Below, in pieces: positions 8,698 through 14,457 of a stretch of DNA of 19,818 nucleotides. Under the pieces are notes generated by a model. It was not told the origin of the DNA. It saw only the letters and a list, made by a program, of their open reading frames with translations, and ran no database searches. Every line of letters starts with the position of its first letter. Positions within the stretch are counted from its first letter, which is position 1. The translations under genes and the position numbers were made by a program. The DNA is taken from positions 1 through 19,818 of the forward strand of contig CAYGWJ010000027.1 in assembly GCA_964353405.1 (NCBI GenBank), read 5' to 3'. Source of the stretch: JBGLNJ01 sp964353405. Its GTDB lineage: Bacteria > Chloroflexota > Anaerolineae > Fen-1058.

Positions 8698-9045
8698 GTG
8701 GATGCTTACGGTCGCCAGGCGGAAATCCTCAAAGCGTTAGCACATCCGGTTCGATTGCAGGTCCTCGACATCCTGCGAGACGGCGAACAGTGTGTGTGTC
8801 ATATCGAAGCGGTGCTCAAGCTCCGGCAGGCCTACATCTCTCAACAGTTGATGACGTTGCGCAAGGCCGGCCTGGTGGCTGACCGCAAGGACGGCTTGCG
8901 CGTGTACTATCGTATCACCGACCGTTCCGTATTTCGCGTGCTGGATCCCGCGCGCAACATGGTGGAGCACGAGGGATTAAAGTTCGCGCCGGTGACGAAA
9001 CTGGCGCCGCGTGGCTGCTCTTGTCCCAGTTGCTCACCAGCGTGA
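8698..9045 (+). CDS. arsR: ArsR/SmtB-family metalloregulator 1
   Basis: 115-residue winged-helix repressor, start GTG 8698 with GGGAGG just upstream. It has the typical opening ILKALAHPVRLQVLDILRDGE, the metal-binding sequence C32-V-C34-H at the start of the DNA-binding helix region (compare ELCVCDL of classical As(III)-sensing ArsR), and the recognition helix LRQAYISQQL. A second Cys cluster, GCSCPSC (C107, C109, C112), closes the protein and could supply the third thiol ligand for As(III) or Sb(III). It is the first gene of a tightly packed operon ending in the ACR3 exporter, 13 bases before the GcvH-like gene. A dyad operator candidate lies just upstream. The second regulator (14068) is very similar, with its Cys pair at the same residue numbers. 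Confidence 0.93.
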   Translation: MDAYGRQAEILKALAHPVRLQVLDILRDGEQCVCHIEAVLKLRQAYISQQLMTLRKAGLVADRKDGLRVYYRITDRSVFRVLDPARNMVEHEGLKFAPVTKLAPRGCSCPSCSPA

Positions 9046-9058
9046 TAACGGAGAAGAT

Positions 9059-9511
9059 ATGTCTGAAGAGATGCTCGAACTGACCGTAGACAAGTTCACC
9101 TTTCGCGTGCCTAAAAGCCTGTATTTCAATGACGCCGGCGCCTGGGTCAGGCTGGAAGGCAGTGTGGCTCGACTGGGACTATCGGATTTTGCCCAGCAGC
9201 GCAGCGGCGATATGGCCTTTGCCGAGGTCAAGCCAACCAAGACAGTGCTCAAGCCGGGCGACGAGTTCGCCAGCGTCGAGACGATCAAGGTCAACATCAG
9301 TCTGCCTTCACCCGTAACCGGAACGATTGTCGAGGTCAACGCAGAATTGCAGGATGCGCCGGAATTGATCAACCAGGATCCATATGGCAAGGGCTGGTTG
9401 GTCGTTGTCGAGTTGACAGACTGGGACAATGACACAAGCCGACTGTTGGACGCCGAGGCTTACTATGCTTTGATCAAGCGACAGGTCGAGGAGGAGACGA
9501 AAAAGAAATGA
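9059..9511 (+). CDS. GcvH-like lipoyl-carrier protein
   Basis: 150 residues from ATG 9059, with GGAG at 9050-9053; a start at 9011 would overlap arsR1. Similar to glycine cleavage H protein: the lipoyl-type hairpin contains VETIKVN with K77 at the position of the lipoylated Lys of ESVK in GcvH, followed by SPVTGTIVEVN, the helix DAPELINQDPYG and KGWLVVVEL, all in normal GcvH order. No gcvT, gcvP or lipoate ligase is near. Instead it sits second in an arsenic operon, and its stop overlaps the next start (ATGA). This suggests a lipoyl dithiol carrier working with the neighbouring Cys-rich proteins, as GcvH-like proteins (LbpA) do in sulfur oxidation. That role is inference; a displaced ordinary GcvH is the alternative. 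Confidence 0.85.
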   Translation: MSEEMLELTVDKFTFRVPKSLYFNDAGAWVRLEGSVARLGLSDFAQQRSGDMAFAEVKPTKTVLKPGDEFASVETIKVNISLPSPVTGTIVEVNAELQDAPELINQDPYGKGWLVVVELTDWDNDTSRLLDAEAYYALIKRQVEEETKKK

Positions 9512-9966
9512 GTAAGGTTGTGATTGTCCCGTGCAGCGGCATCGGCAAGAGCTATGGCACGGTAGCGCGCGAGGGCGCGTACGTGGTGACAGAGGACTTG
9601 CGTCCCGACACGACGCAACTGATTCCCCTTTCGCTGTTGGTGTTGGGCGAGGAGCAAGCCCGCGCCGACGTGGCTAGCGCGCAGGCGATTACGATTGACG
9701 GCTGCAAGCTGGCCTGCGCCACCAAGATGGTAGCAGAATCCGGCGGAACGGTGGCGCACGACCTGGCCGTGCTCGACGTGTACCGCCGTCACCGTGACCT
9801 CAAGCCAGCCGGCATTGCCGAACTCAACGAAGGCGGACAAAAGTTGGCGCAAGCGCTGGCGGAAGAAGTGGTGACGTTGGTGGACGCCCTCTCCCCTAAC
9901 CCCTCTCCCAACCCACAGGGCGCTGCGCGAGGGCGAGGGGAACCGGAAGGAGGTCAAGATGCCTGA
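9508..9966 (+). CDS. Putative zinc-binding protein, DGC-domain family, 1
   Basis: 152-residue protein of the DGC type (named for its Asp-Gly-Cys motif). Visible family features are the N-terminal VIVPCSGIGKSYG with C9, and DGCKLACA with C66 and C70; these Cys probably bind a metal. Biochemical function is not established for the family. Start ATG 9508 overlaps the preceding stop (ATGA), implying translational coupling. From about residue 128 the sequence changes to a Pro/Gly/Arg-rich tail (SPNPSPNPQGAARGRGEPEGG) that is a translated palindromic repeat at 9886-9940, so the real protein once ended near there. The end overlaps the start of the next, paralogous gene by 8 bases. Confidence 0.82.
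   Translation: MSKVVIVPCSGIGKSYGTVAREGAYVVTEDLRPDTTQLIPLSLLVLGEEQARADVASAQAITIDGCKLACATKMVAESGGTVAHDLAVLDVYRRHRDLKPAGIAELNEGGQKLAQALAEEVVTLVDALSPNPSPNPQGAARGRGEPEGGQDA
9886..9940 (+). repeat. REP-like C-rich/G-rich palindromic element inside a coding end
   Basis: Two direct copies of CCCTCTCCC (9888-9896, 9901-9909), then an imperfect inverted match: CCCCTCTCCC (9900-9909) against GGGCGAGGGG (9931-9940), 9 of 10 paired. This is the form of dispersed REP-like elements found between genes in many GC-rich bacteria. Here it forms the last codons of the first DGC gene, just before the ribosome site of the second. Confidence 0.65.
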
Positions 9967-10696
9967 CCTGCCGAAGAAAAAAGTGGGGATTGTGGCCTGC
10001 TCCGGCGAGGAGATGGCCGAAGGCACGGTGACGCGATTGGCTGCGCTCAGGGTCTTGGAACAGTTGCGCCCGAACGAGACGGTGACCATTTGTCTGCCAT
10101 TGTTCCTGGCGGGCGGCGAAGGCGACCGCGCGTTTGCGCGCTTTTACCCGACGATTGCGCTTGACGGCTGCGACAAGCGCTGCGCGGCGCGCGGCACGGA
10201 AAGGTACAGCGGCAAGCCAGCCGCCAGTATCGTCGTCACGGATGTCATCCAGGCGAATCTTGGCACAGCACGGCGGTTGAATGAAACTGGAACGCAGGCA
10301 GTAGACGTCGTGGCCAATCAAGTCGCGCAACAAGTAGACGAATTGTTGGGTGTCAGGTGGGACCGCCAGCAAGGACAACCCTCCGCTGGCTCGGAGCTTT
10401 CAGAAGAGCCTGCCCTGAACAAAGTGAAGGATTCGGAGGCCAAGATTGCCACGTGCTCATGTGGCTCCGGCATACCGATTCAACAAGTGCAAGTGGATGG
10501 GCAAGAGGTCACGTTCATCGCGCTGCCGCTCATCTTTGAGCAGTTCCACGATGCGGGCAAGTTGCCTGGCGACGGCACAACGGCTGAATTGATAGAGACC
10601 GTCAAGGTCTACAACCCGATACCCGATGGGCAGCAAGCAGCATACGCACAGGCAGTCATGCGCGAGTACGCCGCTTTTTGTCAGGAGAAGAACTGA
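9959..10696 (+). CDS. DGC-domain putative zinc-binding protein 2 with extra C-terminal Cys domain
   Basis: 245 residues, ATG 9959 with AAGGAGG a few bases upstream. Residues 1-130 are a DGC domain: VGIVACSGEEMAEG (C14) and DGCDKRCA (C71, C75), paralogous to the gene before it. A linker (about 130-160) leads to a second domain, about 162-245. That domain starts with ATCSCGSG (C166, C168) and ends YAQAVMREYAAFCQEKN. It is clearly related to the stand-alone small protein at 13257-13571, so it is a mobile module of this island. Stop TGA 10694-10696 overlaps the next ATG by one base. A metal or thiol-transfer role is inferred from the Cys pairs and the operon. Confidence 0.82.
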   Translation: MPDLPKKKVGIVACSGEEMAEGTVTRLAALRVLEQLRPNETVTICLPLFLAGGEGDRAFARFYPTIALDGCDKRCAARGTERYSGKPAASIVVTDVIQANLGTARRLNETGTQAVDVVANQVAQQVDELLGVRWDRQQGQPSAGSELSEEPALNKVKDSEAKIATCSCGSGIPIQQVQVDGQEVTFIALPLIFEQFHDAGKLPGDGTTAELIETVKVYNPIPDGQQAAYAQAVMREYAAFCQEKN

Positions 10697-11160
10697 TGGC
10701 TCGCACGGCAACCTATAACACGACCGTCACCTGGAAAGGTGAACACTGGGGCCACATCAAAATGGGCAACGGGCCAGAGATGGATTTTTCCGCGCCGCCG
10801 GATGCCCAGGGACATCCTGGCGTGTTCACGCCCGAAGATGCATTCGTGGCGGCCGCCAATACCTGTGTGATGATGATGTTCATCTGGGCGGCGGAACGCT
10901 TCAAGTTGAATCTGGTCTCGTATGATTGCTACGCAGAGGGCACCAAGCTGATCGAGCTAGATCGGACGGAAATCTTTACCAAGCTGGTGCTGCGGCCCAA
11001 GATCGTCGTGCGCACAGACGGCCAGGATAAAGCTGCCATCGAAAAGCGCGTCCGGCGCGCGCTGGAATCCGCGCAAAAGTACAGTCTGGTGGCGAACTCG
11101 GTCAAGAGCGAGATAATCGTGGAACCGGAGGTCAACATTCTATCCACAGGACGGCAGTAG
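10696..11160 (+). CDS. OsmC-family thiol peroxidase-like protein
   Basis: 154 residues from ATG 10696, translationally coupled to the preceding gene (TGATG) with GGAGAAG upstream. The OsmC/Ohr fold is suggested by PGVFTPEDAFVAAANTCVMMMF, carrying C57 at the start of the central helix, and SYDCYAEG with C78. These two Cys sit where the redox pair of OsmC/Ohr proteins lies, so peroxidase chemistry using a dithiol is possible. Ohr and OsmC proteins are known to be reduced by lipoyl proteins, and a lipoyl-carrier-like gene lies two genes upstream, so the two could be partners (inference). The next gene begins 2 bases after its stop. Confidence 0.88.
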   Translation: MARTATYNTTVTWKGEHWGHIKMGNGPEMDFSAPPDAQGHPGVFTPEDAFVAAANTCVMMMFIWAAERFKLNLVSYDCYAEGTKLIELDRTEIFTKLVLRPKIVVRTDGQDKAAIEKRVRRALESAQKYSLVANSVKSEIIVEPEVNILSTGRQ

Positions 11161-11162
11161 CC

Positions 11163-11651
11163 GTGAGCGATAAACCCGCTGGTGGCTGCGCGTGTAACCG
11201 GGATCCGTTTGCCAGCCTGCCACCCGAGCTGCGCCCGCATAAGGATGTGATGTCAGGTCTGCGCAAAGTGATGTGCCCGGTCTGCGGGCTGAACTATTGG
11301 ACGAATCGGGACACTGACATTTGTTCCGACTGTGAAAGGAAACAACCGGCGCACGTTGCGCCGAACCCTGCTTCGCAGGTACAAACTCGATCTGGAGGAA
11401 TGAACATGCTGTCAATCAAAGTGCTTGGGCCTGGCTGCGACAACTGCAAGAAGGTGGAGCAAGTCGCACACCAGGCAGTGGAGGCCCTCGGCGTGGAAGC
11501 TTACGTCGAAAAAGTAACGGACTATGCCGAAATCCACCAGTACCCGATCCTGGCAACGCCAGGGCTGGTCATCAACGAGAAACTTGTGTGCGCCGGGCGC
11601 ATCCCCAACCAGGCGGAAGTGACGACCTGGCTGACGAGTGCGCTCGCATGA
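11163..11651 (+). CDS. Zinc-ribbon / thioredoxin-like fusion, or two cistrons in one frame
   Basis: One open frame from GTG 11163. Residues 1-60 form a small Cys-rich protein: GGCACN (C9, C11), then a zinc-ribbon-like pair CPVC (C38, C41) and CSDC (C54, C57). Residues 61-80 are a composition-biased linker encoded by DNA with two hairpins. Residues 82-162 are a complete TM0996/MTH895-type thioredoxin-like protein with CDNC. There is no stop between them, but a ribosome site and ATG are present for the second half. Either it is a real fusion or the zinc-ribbon gene has lost its stop codon. GTG lies directly after the OsmC stop, so the first part is translated with the operon. Confidence 0.7.
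   Translation: MSDKPAGGCACNRDPFASLPPELRPHKDVMSGLRKVMCPVCGLNYWTNRDTDICSDCERKQPAHVAPNPASQVQTRSGGMNMLSIKVLGPGCDNCKKVEQVAHQAVEALGVEAYVEKVTDYAEIHQYPILATPGLVINEKLVCAGRIPNQAEVTTWLTSALA
11347..11379 (+). other. Two adjacent hairpins in the linker of the zinc-ribbon/thioredoxin frame
   Basis: CGGCGCA (11347-11353) pairs with TGCGCCG (11357-11363) over a 3-base loop. CCTGC (11367-11371) pairs with GCAGG (11375-11379), also over 3 bases. Such structures are more typical of intergenic DNA than of coding DNA and mark the boundary between the two protein parts. Confidence 0.6.
11406..11651 (+). CDS. TM0996/MTH895-type thioredoxin-like protein 1 (internal start)
   Basis: Likely independent product of the longer frame beginning at 11163. 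GGAGG at 11394-11398 is 7 bases before ATG 11406. The resulting 81-residue protein starts MLSIKVLGPGCDNCKK, exactly as stand-alone family members do, with active-site C11 and C14 and the cis-Pro region YPILATPGLVIN. These small thioredoxin-like proteins exchange disulfides, and some family members accompany arsenic permeases. It is closely similar to the protein at 14494 and less so to the one at 13015. Whether it is made separately, as part of the fusion, or both, is open. Confidence 0.6.
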   Translation: MLSIKVLGPGCDNCKKVEQVAHQAVEALGVEAYVEKVTDYAEIHQYPILATPGLVINEKLVCAGRIPNQAEVTTWLTSALA

Positions 11652-11652
11652 G

Positions 11653-11693
11653 GCAAGATACAAGAGGCAAGACAGCAAGATGCAAGAAGCAAG
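11653..11693 (+). repeat. CAAGA heptad repeat upstream of acr3
   Basis: CAAGA occurs at 11654, 11661, 11668, 11676 and 11683, with CAAG at 11690, so steps of 7, 7, 8, 7 and 7 bases. The two variable bases are TA, GG, CAG, TG and AG. It starts right after the thioredoxin stop codon and ends about 50 bases before acr3. It resembles short heptanucleotide repeats dispersed in some bacterial genomes. Confidence 0.75.
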
Positions 11694-11741
11694 TCTGCTT
11701 ACCACAACTCATATCACATCCAAAAGAAAAAGGAGAACAAC

Positions 11742-12860
11742 ATGACTGAGTTAGCATCGGCTGGCGCGAGAAAACGCGCTGGCGTCGTCGGGCAGATCTC
11801 GGTGCTGGATCGCTTTTTGACGCTGTGGATTTTCCTGGCAATGGCGGTGGGCGTGGGGCTGGGCTATCTGTTCCCCACCGCAGTCAATGCGTTCAATACT
11901 GCCGTTTCAGTCGGGACGACCAATATCCCGATCGCAATTGGCTTGATCCTGATGATGTACCCGCCGCTGGCCAAGGTGCATTACGAAGATCTGGGCGACG
12001 TATTCCGCAACTGGAAGATATTGGGCTTTTCGCTGCTGCAAAACTGGATCATCGGCCCGATCTTGATGTTCGCCCTCGCCATCATTTTCCTGCGCGGCTA
12101 TCCCGAATACATGGCGGGGCTGATCATGATCGGCCTGGCGCGTTGCATTGCGATGGTCATTGTGTGGAACGAGCTGGCCAAGGGCGATAACGAATACGCC
12201 GCCGGGCTGGTGGCGTTCAACAGCCTGTTCCAGGTCTTTTTCTACAGCGTGTATGCCTATGTGTTCATCACCGTCCTGCCGCCGCTGTTTGGTCTCAAGG
12301 GCAGCCTGGTGCAAGTGACGATTGGCGAAATCGCCAAGAGCGTGTTCATCTACCTGGGCATCCCGTTCCTCGCGGGCTTTCTGACTCACTTGTTCCTGGT
12401 GCGCGCCAAAGGCAAGGACTGGTATTACAAGGTCTTTGTGCCCAAAATCAGCCCGCTGACACTGATCGCCTTGCTGTTCACGATCGTGGTCATGTTCTCG
12501 CTCAAGGGCAATCTCATCGTCACCATCCCGCTGGACGTCGTCCGCATCGCCATCCCGCTGGTGATCTACTTTGTGGTCATGTTCCTGGTCTCGTTCTGGA
12601 TGGGTCGCCAGATCGGCGCGGACTATTCCAAGACGACCACGCTGGCATTCACGGCGGCCAGCAACAACTTTCAGCTGGCGATTGCTGTGGCCGTGGCGGT
12701 GTTTGGCCTCAATTCGGGCGCAGCGTTTGCGGCAGTGATTGGCCCGCTGATCGAAGTGCCAGTAATGATCGGCTTGGTGAACGTGGCGTTCTACCTGCGG
12801 AAGCGTCTGTACGGCGGGGAGGTCTCGTCTGCGCCGGAGATGCTGACCGGCAGCCGGTGA
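11742..12860 (+). CDS. acr3: ACR3-family arsenite efflux transporter
   Basis: 372-residue inner-membrane As(III) (and possibly Sb(III)) exporter of the ACR3 (BART) family with about ten hydrophobic segments. Family signatures are clear: LILMMYPPLAKVHYEDL in the early part, GLARCIAMVIVWNELAKGD with the conserved Cys (C135) essential in characterised ACR3 proteins, and FTAASNNFQLAIAVAVAVFG followed by GPLIEVPVMI with the conserved Glu. AAGGAG at 11730-11735 sets the start at ATG 11742. It is the last gene of the arsR1 operon, separated from the thioredoxin part by a heptad-repeat spacer. Length is normal for the family. Confidence 0.95.
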   Translation: MTELASAGARKRAGVVGQISVLDRFLTLWIFLAMAVGVGLGYLFPTAVNAFNTAVSVGTTNIPIAIGLILMMYPPLAKVHYEDLGDVFRNWKILGFSLLQNWIIGPILMFALAIIFLRGYPEYMAGLIMIGLARCIAMVIVWNELAKGDNEYAAGLVAFNSLFQVFFYSVYAYVFITVLPPLFGLKGSLVQVTIGEIAKSVFIYLGIPFLAGFLTHLFLVRAKGKDWYYKVFVPKISPLTLIALLFTIVVMFSLKGNLIVTIPLDVVRIAIPLVIYFVVMFLVSFWMGRQIGADYSKTTTLAFTAASNNFQLAIAVAVAVFGLNSGAAFAAVIGPLIEVPVMIGLVNVAFYLRKRLYGGEVSSAPEMLTGSR

Positions 12861-12925
12861 GCGCGCACGCTCAGGTGTGAACAGCACCATGCGAATCCAG
12901 TATCATCTCAATAATTCGCGGGACT

Positions 12926-12989
12926 AGACTTCCGAAGTCTTGGCAAGACGTTGCGACAAGCGTAAACCCAGTCAAGACTTCGGAAGTCT
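12926..12989. repeat. Perfect 17-bp inverted repeat with nested palindromes
   Basis: AGACTTCCGAAGTCTTG (12926-12942) and its exact reverse complement CAAGACTTCGGAAGTCT (12973-12989), 30 bases apart. Each arm is itself a 7+1+7 palindrome (AGACTTC-C-GAAGTCT). The unit looks like a paired REP element. It could also end acr3 transcription, although only a five-T run follows, 8 bases after the right arm. Confidence 0.9.
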
Positions 12990-13014
12990 CCCCTACTTTT
13001 TGAGAAGATACTGA

Positions 13015-13260
13015 ATCCAGGTCATCGGCGCGGGCTGCGCCGCGTGCAAACACATGGAAGCCGACGTGCGAGCCGTCGTGGCGCGGCTGGGTCTTGACGC
13101 GACAGTCGAGCGCGTGGATGACCTGGAACAGATCATGCGGTTCGGGCTGTTTGTGCTGCCAGGGTTGGCTGTGGACGGGCAAGTGATCTCGGCCGGCTAT
13201 GGCGGCCAGAAGCGGATCGAAAAAGCGCTGCGCGAGTGGCGCGCAGGGGAGATGCTGTGA
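13015..13260 (+). CDS. Thioredoxin-like protein 2, no standard start codon (possible pseudogene)
   Basis: The reading frame opens after TGA 13012-13014 with ATC CAG GTC and gives IQVIGAGCAACKHME, the normal N-terminus of a TM0996-type thioredoxin-like protein with CAAC active site (C8, C11 counted from ATC). The rest is intact: FVLPGLAVDGQVISAGYGG to the end. No ATG, GTG or TTG precedes the CxxC. The first ATG (13054) lies after it and would remove the active site. Either translation starts at ATC, or the first codons were lost next to the palindromic repeat at 12926-12989. The stop overlaps the next gene start (GTGA), as in an operon. It is the most diverged of the three thioredoxin-like genes here. 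Confidence 0.6.
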   Translation: MQVIGAGCAACKHMEADVRAVVARLGLDATVERVDDLEQIMRFGLFVLPGLAVDGQVISAGYGGQKRIEKALREWRAGEML

Positions 13261-13571
13261 GCAGTCAACCGATGGTGACGGGCGCGTGCTGTCCCAAGAG
13301 CGACGACAGTGTGATTCAATTGCGATTCGAAGAAGGGCACACGGTCGGCATTATGGGCCTGGGCGCGGTGTTGGAGCAATTGCTGGCGATGGGCCGGACC
13401 TCCGACCAGGCCACGAACGAAGAACTGTTAGGGATGATGCGCGCACAGAAAAACTACATCTCGTCCAATCCAAACGTCGAAGCCAAGTATGCGGCGGCGC
13501 TGCGTCGAGAGTACGCCGCGTTTTATGGACGGCGGGCCAAACTGCAGGCCGCCCAGACAAAGCAAACATGA
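13257..13571 (+). CDS. Small Cys-pair protein homologous to the DGC2 C-terminal domain
   Basis: 104 residues from GTG 13257, which overlaps the previous stop and has GGGGAG upstream; ATG 13272 is a possible alternative. Unrecognised family. It begins VTGACCPKS (C11, C12) and ends YAAALRREYAAFYGRRA. Aligned with residues 162-245 of the protein at 9959 it shares the Cys pair near the start, a leucine-rich helix with LEQ against FEQ, an AMGR/DAGK turn, T-x-EL, and the closing Y-A-x-A-x-x-REYAAF. The same module thus occurs fused to a DGC domain and free in one island. A metal or thiol role is inferred only. Its stop overlaps the next start (ATGA). Confidence 0.72.
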   Translation: MSSQPMVTGACCPKSDDSVIQLRFEEGHTVGIMGLGAVLEQLLAMGRTSDQATNEELLGMMRAQKNYISSNPNVEAKYAAALRREYAAFYGRRAKLQAAQTKQT

Positions 13572-13999
13572 AGACAAACTCTGTGGAAGAAATCAGGGCA
13601 ATGGGAGTGCGGATGGCGTCTATTCTCGGCCTGTCCGGCTCTGTGGTTGGGGTGCGATTGCTGGCATCGCCAGAGGCTCTGGTCAAGGTACAGCGTTTGG
13701 AGCGACACCGCTATTGCCAGGCCCTCATGCGGGCGCGTCGTGGACAGCCCGTGATATTGGATTCCACCATCGTCCCGTATCTTGAGAACCGCCTGAATTT
13801 CGGTTATGGGTGTTACGGCTGCCGGGATGCCACCGACCTTGGGCAGAATGAAACCGTCGTGGGATTCCCCACTGCCCTGCTTCCCGCCATGGTGAGCCAT
13901 CTCGAGTTCCTGGCCCAAAAGGCGATCCCGACTTTACGCTCCAAGAAAGCCTGGGCTGCGCTGGAAAAAAGAAGGGCAATCGGAGTCACAGCGGCTTGA
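13568..13999 (+). CDS. DUF169-family protein
   Basis: 143 residues from ATG 13568, coupled to the preceding gene by ATGA. The central block VGVRLLASPEAL, then RLERHRYCQALMRARRGQ, and GYGCYGCRDAT followed by VVGFPTALLPAMVSHLEFL are the usual marks of DUF169 (COG2043), a family of unknown function found in anaerobes and archaea. The conserved Cys residues (RHRYCQA; GCYGC) suggest metal or cluster binding. It is shorter than most members (commonly above 200 residues), though both conserved blocks are present. Last gene of the segment that starts after the inverted repeat at 12926; arsR2 begins 68 bases later with its own operator candidate. Confidence 0.75.
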   Translation: MKTNSVEEIRAMGVRMASILGLSGSVVGVRLLASPEALVKVQRLERHRYCQALMRARRGQPVILDSTIVPYLENRLNFGYGCYGCRDATDLGQNETVVGFPTALLPAMVSHLEFLAQKAIPTLRSKKAWAALEKRRAIGVTAA

Positions 14000-14027
14000 C
14001 AAGTCCTCGGTAGGGTGGTAGAACAAC

Positions 14028-14045
14028 ATTCAGTGATTTGAATAT
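14028..14045 (+). promoter_or_regulatory. Candidate ArsR operator upstream of arsR2
   Basis: ATTCAGTGATTTGAATAT, with the inverted repeat ATTCA (14028-14032) / TGAAT (14039-14043). It has the same ATTC-N7-TGAATA layout as the site before arsR1 and ends 22 bases before the arsR2 start. Confidence 0.5.
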
Positions 14046-14067
14046 GATAGAACTGAGGGGGGACAAG

Positions 14068-14430
14068 ATGGATGCTCTTGATGATCTGGCGGTGTTGTTC
14101 AAGGTGTTGATGCATCCCACCCGCCTGGCGATTTTGGAAATTCTCCGCCAGGGCGAAGAGTGCGTTTGCCACATGGAAGCGACGTTGGGGTTGCGGCAAG
14201 CCTACATCTCGCAGCAGTTGTCCGTGCTGCGGGAGGCCGGGCTGGTCAGCGTCCGGCGCGACGGATGGAACATTTTCTACCAGGTGACGCGGCCCAAAGT
14301 GTATGACGTCATAGATGCGGCGCGGGCGATGCTGCCCAAGAGCAGCCAGAAGCGCATGGCAGCCTTTGTGCTGGCGCCCAAGTCTGGCGCGTGTGAGTGT
14401 CCCAAGTGCCAGGTTCAAGTGGCGGCATGA
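14068..14430 (+). CDS. arsR: ArsR/SmtB-family metalloregulator 2
   Basis: 120 residues from ATG 14068, chosen because a G-rich ribosome site (GAGGGGGG) ends 5 bases upstream; ATG 14044 would fall inside the operator. Same plan as regulator 1: MHPTRLAILEILRQGEE, C32-V-C34-H, identical recognition helix LRQAYISQQL, and a C-terminal Cys cluster CECPKC (C109, C111, C114). The two repressors therefore probably sense the same ligand (As(III)/Sb(III)-like) and may bind the same operators. Its stop codon lies in the loop of an intrinsic terminator, so it is likely transcribed alone, with the following thioredoxin/arsP pair using its own operator-bearing promoter. Confidence 0.93.
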   Translation: MDALDDLAVLFKVLMHPTRLAILEILRQGEECVCHMEATLGLRQAYISQQLSVLREAGLVSVRRDGWNIFYQVTRPKVYDVIDAARAMLPKSSQKRMAAFVLAPKSGACECPKCQVQVAA

Positions 14431-14447
14431 CCGCCGCTCTTTTTTTT
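14418..14447 (+). terminator. Intrinsic terminator overlapping the arsR2 stop codon
   Basis: AGTGGCGG (14418-14425) pairs with CCGCCGCT (14431-14438), 8 bp with one G-T pair. The loop CATGA contains the TGA stop. Eight Ts follow at 14440-14447. It separates arsR2 from the next unit. Confidence 0.85.
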
Positions 14448-14457
14448 GCAAAATCAC

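Noticed and set aside
9011..9058. Earlier start for the GcvH-like protein
   Set aside because: It would overlap arsR1, and ATG 9059 has a suitable GGAG.
11907..12890. Long minus-strand open frame opposite acr3 (327 codons)
   Set aside because: It is the complement of a certain ACR3 gene and its translation is rich in His/Gln/Arg with no family resemblance.
12926..12989. CRISPR-like repeat
   Set aside because: Only one inverted pair, no direct repeats with spacers and no cas genes.
13054..13260. ATG 13054 as true start of thioredoxin 2
   Set aside because: It would remove the CxxC active site, and the conserved N-terminal strand is present upstream in frame.
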